From Christiangramia crocea (GTDB lineage: Bacteria; Bacteroidota; Bacteroidia; Flavobacteriales; Flavobacteriaceae), in the NCBI RefSeq assembly GCF_022410465.1, contig NZ_JAJSON010000025.1, positions 620,001 to 684,000 of the forward strand: a stretch of DNA of 64,000 nt, read 5' to 3'. The translations under genes and the position numbers were made by a program. The notes beneath the pieces were generated by a model. The model had not been told where the DNA came from. It saw nothing but the letters and a program-made list of their open reading frames with translations, and did no database searches. Numbering within the stretch: position 1 is the first letter of the stretch; each line of letters begins with the position of its first letter. Below are positions 58,244-64,000 of the stretch, in pieces.

Positions 58244-59533
58244 TTGAAAAAATTACTTTTATTAACCGTTTGTCTAATATTAACTTCCTGTTCCGGAATA
58301 AAGACAACCACTTCCGAAGTTGGAAAGGGATGGGCAAAGAATTCAGTGAATACGGTAATTTTCAGAAAGAATGCGATTATCTCCAATAAAAACTATCAGT
58401 TTACTGCATACTATGATAACAGTAGCAATCTGATCCTTGCGAAAAGGAGGTTAGATAAAAGTACCTGGGAAGTACATAAGACCAGGTATAAAGGAAATAG
58501 CAAGGATGCACATAATGCAATTAGTATCGCCCTGGACGGAGACGGTTATCTGCATGTGAGCTGGGACCATCATGATACTAACTTACGCTATGCGATTAGT
58601 AAAAAACCTTCGGGTCTCGAACTGGGAAATGAGCTTAAAATGACAGGAAAGCTGGAAGAAAAAGTTTCCTATCCGCAATTCTATAAGCTGCCCAACGGCA
58701 ATCTTTTATTTATGTATCGCTCCGGGCAGTCTGGAAGAGGAAGCCTCGTTTTAAACCGTTTCAACAACAAAACCAAAACATGGGAGCAGATTCACGAAAA
58801 CCTTATTAATGGTGAGGAGCAGCGTAACGCCTATTGGCAGGCTACTGTAGATAGAGATGGAAATATTCATCTTTCCTGGGTATGGAGAGAATCCTGGGAT
58901 GTAGCCACCAATCATGATCTTGCTTACGCAGTTTCTAAAGATAACGGCCAGACGTGGGAAAGGTCTGACGGAGAAAAATATGAGCTCCCCATTACCGCGG
59001 CTACGGCAGAGTATGCCTGGAAGATACCTCAGAATAGCAATCTGATCAATCAAACATCTATGACTACTGATCGTGATGGAAACCCCTATATAGCCAGTTA
59101 CTGGAATGAAGGAGGAAAGACACAATATCATTTAGTCTATCTGGAAAATGGAGAATGGAAAAAGGAAAATACAGGTTTTAGAAAAACCAGTTTCGATCTT
59201 AGCGGAGGAGGAACCAAAAAAATCCCCATTTCCCGACCTGAAATTATGGTGAATTCAGGTAAGGCTTATCTGTTATTCCGCGATGCTGAAAGAGATAATA
59301 AAATTTCCCTTGCCTATAAAAACATCAGCAAAGGAGAATCATGGAAAATTAAAGACCTTACCTCCTATTCTGTAGGCGAATGGGAACCTAATTATGATCT
59401 GGAATTATTCAGCTTAAAAAAAGAACTTCACATATTTGTCCAAAACGTCAGCCAGATGGATAGTGAAGGTTTATCAACACAAGAACCTACACCAGTAAAA
59501 ATACTGAAAGTTAAAAGTCTACCTAAAAAATAA
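58244..59533 (+). CDS. BNR_4 propeller enzyme, rhamnosidase/lyase-like (GH145/PL27-type)
   Basis: A 429-residue lipoprotein starting at TTG (58244); no ATG lies upstream in frame, and the TTG gives a clean lipoprotein signal ending LTSCSGIKTTTS. Seven-bladed propeller motifs of BNR_4: AHNAISIALDGDGYLHVSWD, HHDTNLRYAIS, VSYPQFYKLPNGNLLFMYRS and ATVDRDGNIHLSWVWRES. Proteins of this fold include the GH145 alpha-L-rhamnosidases and PL27 rhamnose-glucuronate lyases that attack arabinogalactan-protein caps, and ulvan lyases (PL24/25). The AGP-like neighbours, including a beta-glucuronidase 5 bp downstream, point to removal of a rhamnose cap on glucuronate. Function is inference. Confidence 0.75.
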   Translation: MKKLLLLTVCLILTSCSGIKTTTSEVGKGWAKNSVNTVIFRKNAIISNKNYQFTAYYDNSSNLILAKRRLDKSTWEVHKTRYKGNSKDAHNAISIALDGDGYLHVSWDHHDTNLRYAISKKPSGLELGNELKMTGKLEEKVSYPQFYKLPNGNLLFMYRSGQSGRGSLVLNRFNNKTKTWEQIHENLINGEEQRNAYWQATVDRDGNIHLSWVWRESWDVATNHDLAYAVSKDNGQTWERSDGEKYELPITAATAEYAWKIPQNSNLINQTSMTTDRDGNPYIASYWNEGGKTQYHLVYLENGEWKKENTGFRKTSFDLSGGGTKKIPISRPEIMVNSGKAYLLFRDAERDNKISLAYKNISKGESWKIKDLTSYSVGEWEPNYDLELFSLKKELHIFVQNVSQMDSEGLSTQEPTPVKILKVKSLPKK

Positions 59534-59537
59534 TAAC

Positions 59538-61403
59538 ATGAAAACTGTATCTCAATTTCTCGCTTTCACTTTCCTGATCTTTTTTTCAATGTTAATGAAT
59601 GCACAGGAAAATCTTATCACAAATACACATAACCGTGAAAGCATATCCCTGAATGGCACCTGGAATTATATCATAGATACTTATGAAACCGGATTCTATA
59701 ATTACCGCTGGAAAGAGAAAAATGAGAATGATCCTGAAGCCTACTGGAATAAACCCGTAGTAAATAATCCTTCAGATCGCAGAGAACATGGTTATACAGA
59801 TGCCAATACTCTGCAGGTTCCCGGCGATTGGAACTCCCAGGACAATATCTTTAAATATTATGAAGGAACCGTATGGTATCAGCGAGAATTCGATGCGCCA
59901 AATCTGGAAGAGAATCAAAGGACCTTTCTTTATTTCGGTGCTGTGAATTATGAAGCCCATGTATACCTAAATGGGAAAAAACTGGGTATGCACAAGGGAG
60001 GTTTCACTCCTTTTAATTTTGAAATTCCGCAGGATTTACTTCAGGAAAAAGATAATTTCCTTGTAGTAAAAGTTGATAATAAAAGGCACCCCGATGAGAT
60101 CCCTACTGTTAATACCGACTGGTGGAATTACGGTGGAATCACAAGAGATGTAAAATTACTGGTGATGCCTGAAAATTTTATTCAGCAATATGCAGTCCAG
60201 CTTGAACAGGACCAGGACATCAGTTCAGCCAAAAGAAAAAAGAAATTTAATATTGAAGGCAGTCTAAAACTTAATAAAGAAGCTCACGCAGAAGAAATTA
60301 CAGTAGAAATCCCTGAACTTAAGGTAAAAGAGAAACTTATTGCAAATGGTGATCAGCTTGATTTCAATTTTACTGTAAAAAAACTGGAATTATGGTCTAC
60401 AGAAAACCCAAAACTCTATGAGGTTATTTTCAACTTTAAAGGTGAAATACTTAATGATAAGATCGGTTTCCGAAAAATTGAAGTTTCTGGTAAGGATATT
60501 CTATTAAACGGTAAAAAGGTCTTTTTACGTGGTATTTGTCTTCATGAAGAAATTCCTCTCGAAGCCAGACGAGCCAAAAATATTGCGGACGCAAAAAAGC
60601 TTTTTGGCTGGGCACAGGACCTGAATGCCAATATGGTCAGGCTTGCCCATTATCCCCACAACGAATATATGACCCGTATGGCAGATTCGCTGGGAGTAAT
60701 GGTTTGGTCTGAGATTCCGGTTTACTGGACCATCAATTTTAAGAGTGATTCTGTTTATAATAAGGCAGAAAAACAACTTAAGGAAATGATCATCAGGGAT
60801 CGCAATAAGGCTTCGGTGATCATCTGGTCTGTTGGGAACGAAACCCCTGTAAGTGAAAGTCGGACAAATTTTATGAGGAAATTGGTTGAAACTACAAAGT
60901 CCATGGATGATTCCAGACTTGTTTCTGCAGCCCTGGAAGTTGGTTATAACCGTAATAAAAATTATATCGATGATCCTTTGGGAGAATTTACTGATGTTAT
61001 ATCTGTAAATGAATACCTGGGGTGGTACGGCGACCTTCCCGGCTCCAAGGCACAATCTAACTGGGATCTCGCCTATAACAAACCTCTTTTAATTAGCGAA
61101 ACAGGTGCTGGTGCAAAAGGTGGATATCAGGGAAAGAAAGAACAAAGATGGACTGAGGATTTTCAAAAATGGTACTATGAAGAGACCATCAAAATGATGA
61201 AACGAATGCCTGAAAATTATAGCGGCATGATGCCCTGGATCCTTTCAGATTTTCGTTCACCAAGAAGAAATCACCCGAAATTTCAGGATGGTTGGAATAG
61301 AAAAGGCCTTATAGATAATCATGGAAATAAGAAGAAGGCCTTTTACGTTCTTAAAAAATATTACGAAGACAAAGAACAGGAATTTGAGAACCCAGAAAAA
61401 TAA
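59538..61403 (+). CDS. GH2 beta-glucuronidase-like glycosidase
   Basis: A 621-residue GH2 enzyme with signal peptide (SMLMNAQENL). Sugar-binding domain (SISLNGTWNYIIDTYETGFY, LQVPGDWNSQD), barrel with CLHEEIPLEARRAKN, acid/base Glu in VIIWSVGNETPVSESR (~435), GUS-type NEYLGWYGDLP, and nucleophile Glu in LLISETGAGAKGG (~520). Near the end WNRKGLIDNHG carries an N-x-K motif, the pair that binds the glucuronate carboxylate in bacterial beta-glucuronidases. The length is also typical of GUS. It would remove terminal beta-glucuronic acid from arabinogalactan. It follows the BNR_4 gene by 4 bp. Confidence 0.88.
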   Translation: MKTVSQFLAFTFLIFFSMLMNAQENLITNTHNRESISLNGTWNYIIDTYETGFYNYRWKEKNENDPEAYWNKPVVNNPSDRREHGYTDANTLQVPGDWNSQDNIFKYYEGTVWYQREFDAPNLEENQRTFLYFGAVNYEAHVYLNGKKLGMHKGGFTPFNFEIPQDLLQEKDNFLVVKVDNKRHPDEIPTVNTDWWNYGGITRDVKLLVMPENFIQQYAVQLEQDQDISSAKRKKKFNIEGSLKLNKEAHAEEITVEIPELKVKEKLIANGDQLDFNFTVKKLELWSTENPKLYEVIFNFKGEILNDKIGFRKIEVSGKDILLNGKKVFLRGICLHEEIPLEARRAKNIADAKKLFGWAQDLNANMVRLAHYPHNEYMTRMADSLGVMVWSEIPVYWTINFKSDSVYNKAEKQLKEMIIRDRNKASVIIWSVGNETPVSESRTNFMRKLVETTKSMDDSRLVSAALEVGYNRNKNYIDDPLGEFTDVISVNEYLGWYGDLPGSKAQSNWDLAYNKPLLISETGAGAKGGYQGKKEQRWTEDFQKWYYEETIKMMKRMPENYSGMMPWILSDFRSPRRNHPKFQDGWNRKGLIDNHGNKKKAFYVLKKYYEDKEQEFENPEK

Positions 61404-61416
61404 AATATTTAGTGTT

Positions 61417-62292
61417 TTGAAAAATATTTCAGGGCTGTATCCGGTTTTGATTATTCTGATTTCATTGTTTTCCTGTAAGGCCCCAGAATACCTTCCGGAC
61501 AGTTCAGAACCAGCACAAGAAAAAAATGGATTCGAACTGGTATGGGCAGAAGAATTTAATGAAGGTAACAAACCAATTCCTAAAAGCTGGTCTTATGAGT
61601 ATGGATTTATTAGAAATGAAGAACTTCAGTGGTACCAGGATGATAATGCCAGAATTAAGAATGGTGTTCTGATCATTGAAGGAAAACGGGAGGAAATTAA
61701 AAACCCCAATTATGATAAGGGTAGTAGTGACTGGCGTAAAAACAGGAAATATGCCAATTATAGCTCTTCAAGCATTAATACCCGTGGAAAGAAAGAATTT
61801 CAATATGGTATCATTGAGGTTCGCGCCCGCATAAATACAGCAAGAGGAAACTGGCCTGCGATCTGGACGCTTGGCGTAGAAAAACCATGGCCTGCTAATG
61901 GTGAGGTAGATATCATGGAATATTATATGGTGAATAATGAACCTCATATCCTTGCCAACGCTGCCTGGAAAGGTTCTGAGGAGTATGTGAATTGGGACAG
62001 TGAGAAAATCCCTTTCGGCCACTTTTTGGACAAAGATCCTAAATGGACTGAAAAGTTTCATATCTGGAAAATGCAATGGACAGAAGAGTATATTCGTCTT
62101 TACCTTGATGATGAACTCCTGAATGAAATTGACCTAGGTAAAACCACGAATCCGGACGGTTTTAATCCTTTTCATCAACCCCATTATATTTTACTCAACT
62201 TAGCCCTGGGGTCGAACGGTGGAAATCCCTCAACAACAGAATTCCCCCAGTATTATGAGGTTGATTATGTTAGAGTTTATCAGAAGAAGTAA
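61417..62292 (+). CDS. GH16 endo-beta-galactanase/glucanase-like lipoprotein
   Basis: About 292 residues. The frame opens at 61321 inside the GH2 gene, but the TTG at 61417, 13 bp after the GH2 stop, gives a compact lipoprotein signal (NISGLYPVLIILISLFSC) and is preferred. Features: ELVWAEEFNEGNKPIPKSWS, ELQWYQDDNARIKNGVLIIE, and the GH16 catalytic motif GEVDIMEYY (E-x-D-x-x-E, residues ~163-168) preceded by WPAIWTLG. Subfamily 3-like, a broad group including laminarinases and beta-1,3-galactanases. In this context an endo-beta-1,3-galactanase at the cell surface is most likely, but laminarinase activity is not excluded. Confidence 0.85.
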   Translation: MKNISGLYPVLIILISLFSCKAPEYLPDSSEPAQEKNGFELVWAEEFNEGNKPIPKSWSYEYGFIRNEELQWYQDDNARIKNGVLIIEGKREEIKNPNYDKGSSDWRKNRKYANYSSSSINTRGKKEFQYGIIEVRARINTARGNWPAIWTLGVEKPWPANGEVDIMEYYMVNNEPHILANAAWKGSEEYVNWDSEKIPFGHFLDKDPKWTEKFHIWKMQWTEEYIRLYLDDELLNEIDLGKTTNPDGFNPFHQPHYILLNLALGSNGGNPSTTEFPQYYEVDYVRVYQKK

Positions 62293-62326
62293 AAGTTCAA
62301 TAATCTGGATTAAGCAAGCAAACCGT

Positions 62327-63466
62327 ATGAATAAAACAATATTAAACACTTTATTTTTTATCAGCCTTGGTTTTATCTCAGGACAGGCACAACATAACTC
62401 CGAAAGATATTCAGCTTTTCGTCCTGGTGATATTTGGAAAGATACTGATGGTACTCATATCAATGCACATGGAGGCGGACTCTATTTTGAAGACGGAATC
62501 TATTATTGGTATGGTGAACATAAAGGAGATGACAGTAAAGCTCATGTAGGGATTAATGTTTACTCTTCCCGGGATCTTTATAATTGGATAAAGGAAGGTG
62601 TGGCTCTTTCTGTCGAAAATGATTCGAATTCTGAAATTACGGCAGGAAGCGTTATGGAACGTCCCAAAGTGATTTACAACAAAAAAACGGGGAAATATGT
62701 TCTATGGTTTCACCTGGAATTAAAGGATCAGGGATATAGTGCTGCCAGAACTGGAGTGGCTGTAAGCGACACTCCTACCGGTCCTTTTAAATATATAAGA
62801 TCTTACCGCCCCAATGCCGGAAAATGGCCATTAAACTTTAAAGAAGAATGGAAAACCATCCCGAAAGGTGGAGATCCTGAAGAATGGTGGACCCCACAGT
62901 GGCATAAAGCCCTAAATGAAGGAATGTTTGTTAGGCGGGATTTCAAAGAAGGGCAAATGTCCAGAGACATGAGCGTATATGTTGACCAAGATGGGACGGC
63001 CTACCATATACATTCTTCCGAAGAAAATCAGACCTTGCATATTTCTGAACTTACCGAAGACTATTTAGGCTTCACCGGAAAGTGGGTACGAGTACAACCG
63101 GGAGGACAAAATGAAGCTCCAGCAGTCTTCGAGAAAGACGGTACTTACTATATGATTACTTCAGGGCTTACAGGCTGGGACCCCAATCCTGCTCGATCCT
63201 TTAAAGCAAGCTCTTTAATGGGACCCTGGAAGGCTCTTGGAAACCCAGCAAGAGGTGTGGATGCTGATAAAACTTTCCATTCACAAAGTACTTTTATCCT
63301 TCCTGTACAGGGAAAGGAAAATGCTTTTATTTTTATGGCAGACCGCTGGAAACCTGAAAATCATATAGATGGTCGGTATATCTGGTTGCCTATTGAATGG
63401 GAAGATGATGAACCGGTAATCATGTGGGAAGATGAATGGCGTTTGTCATTTTTTGATAAACAATAA
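62327..63466 (+). CDS. GH43 exo-beta-1,3-galactanase-like (subfamily 24-type)
   Basis: About 379 residues from the ATG at 62327, which begins a signal peptide (LFFISLGFISGQAQHN); a longer frame to 62219 overlaps GH16 and has no signal. The N-terminal DTDGTHINAHGGGLYFEDGI and YYWYGEHKGDDSKAH are hallmarks of subfamily 24, whose members release galactose from beta-1,3-galactan and bypass beta-1,6 side chains. ERPKVIYNKKTGKYVLWFH carries the candidate acid Glu. As in characterised members the usual GH43 base Asp after the start of blade 1 is absent (His-Gly-Gly instead). It closely follows the GH16 gene. Confidence 0.87.
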   Translation: MNKTILNTLFFISLGFISGQAQHNSERYSAFRPGDIWKDTDGTHINAHGGGLYFEDGIYYWYGEHKGDDSKAHVGINVYSSRDLYNWIKEGVALSVENDSNSEITAGSVMERPKVIYNKKTGKYVLWFHLELKDQGYSAARTGVAVSDTPTGPFKYIRSYRPNAGKWPLNFKEEWKTIPKGGDPEEWWTPQWHKALNEGMFVRRDFKEGQMSRDMSVYVDQDGTAYHIHSSEENQTLHISELTEDYLGFTGKWVRVQPGGQNEAPAVFEKDGTYYMITSGLTGWDPNPARSFKASSLMGPWKALGNPARGVDADKTFHSQSTFILPVQGKENAFIFMADRWKPENHIDGRYIWLPIEWEDDEPVIMWEDEWRLSFFDKQ

Positions 63467-63555
63467 TTTCTACAATTGCCAGAATAGCTGATCGGAAATA
63501 ATTGGACGGACCATCTCATCCCGAATAAAATTACATCAAGATAAATCTAAATATT

Positions 63556-64000
63556 ATGAAAATTAAATTCATTATTCTATCTCTACTACTCTTCGGAAGT
63601 GCACTTAAGGCACAGAATAGTAATTTAGAAGAAAGGAAGCCCACCGAGATAAGGGAATATTACATTTCTTCTCTCGTAAGAATCGCCGACCCTGTATTGG
63701 TGGCATTAAGTAAAAATGAATTAAAAAAGCGCATGCCTGTAGAAAAGTCTCCGGGTGCCTGGGACGATCGAACACATGTAACTTACCTTGAGGCCTTCGG
63801 GCGACTTCTTTCAGGAATGGCTCCCTGGCTGGAGTTAGGCCCGGACGAAACGGAAGAAGGTGAATTAAGGGAAAAATATATTCAGTTAGCACGCAAAGGC
63901 ATTCATAATGCCACAGATCCTGAATCTCCAGATTTCATGAATTTCACCAATGACCGTCAACCCCTGGTAGATGCTGCGTTTTTGGCACAGGCCCTTTTAA
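63556..64000 (+). CDS. DUF2264 (GH154-like) protein, N-terminal part (cut by window end)
   Basis: 148 visible codons from the ATG at 63556. Signal peptide ends FGSALKAQNS. The sequence PGAWDDRTHVTYLEAFGRLL, SGMAPWLELGPDE and FTNDRQPLVDAAFLAQALL is typical of DUF2264 (PF10022), a family that contains GH154, reported as beta-glucuronidases acting on arabinogalactan. The rest of the (alpha/alpha) barrel and the catalytic residues are outside the window. It follows the GH43 gene by 89 bp. A further glucuronidase would agree with the GH2 and BNR_4 enzymes of the locus. Confidence 0.8.
   Translation, partial: MKIKFIILSLLLFGSALKAQNSNLEERKPTEIREYYISSLVRIADPVLVALSKNELKKRMPVEKSPGAWDDRTHVTYLEAFGRLLSGMAPWLELGPDETEEGELREKYIQLARKGIHNATDPESPDFMNFTNDRQPLVDAAFLAQALL

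Noticed and set aside
62219-62326. N-terminal extension of the last GH43 gene
   Set aside because: The extra 36 codons lie in the GH16 coding sequence and hide the signal peptide; the ATG at 62327 fits better.

Overview
The window looks like chromosome of a marine or soil Flavobacteriaceae member (Bacteroidota). It is AT-rich and holds three SusC/SusD pairs, a hybrid two-component regulator (HTCS), a Nudix-type arabinose regulator, a type IX secretion tail, and mostly genes without Shine-Dalgarno sites, several of which seem to start at TTG. The genus cannot be fixed from sequence alone. I saw no rRNA, tRNA, CRISPR array, insertion sequence or phage gene.

Region 1 (about 1-11560, minus strand) is an arabinose catabolic operon: araB-araD-araA, a lipoprotein aldose 1-epimerase, a sodium/sugar symporter, a small transaldolase and a split transketolase. 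Its tail holds a GH43-like lipoprotein, a decayed GH43 fragment, and the start of a GH97 enzyme cut by the window edge. Region 2 (11637-24981, minus strand) is an arabinan utilisation locus: SusC, SusD, GH51, GH43 endo-arabinanase-like lipoprotein, GH127 and three more GH43 enzymes. The divergent Nudix-fold regulator (25168-25857) is probably AraR. A shared motif (xTGT-N7-ACAx, AT-rich centre) occurs twice between SusC and araR, once before araB, and once before a GH2 gene in Region 4. It is a good candidate AraR operator.

Region 3 (25965-40669) is a second SusC/SusD locus with two surface lipoproteins (DUF4959/DUF5126/DUF5000-like and DUF4998/DUF5013-like), no recognisable glycoside hydrolase, and a divergent LacI regulator. 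A perfect 18-bp palindrome lies just before the SusC gene. Downstream are a 1341-residue FG-GAP/UnbV plus vanadium-haloperoxidase-like fusion with a type IX secretion tail, and a Gfo/Idh/MocA oxidoreductase.

Region 4 (40704-64000) is an HTCS-controlled locus: divergent SusC/SusD, then GH30, two GH2 beta-galactosidase-like enzymes, GH43, a BNR_4 propeller protein, a GH2 beta-glucuronidase-like enzyme, GH16, GH43 (subfamily 24-like) and a DUF2264 protein cut by the window end. This set fits type II arabinogalactan (arabinogalactan-protein glycan). The whole window can be read as one pectin and arabinogalactan side-chain island: Regions 2 and 4 release arabinose and galactose outside the cytoplasm, and Region 1 takes arabinose into the pentose phosphate pathway.
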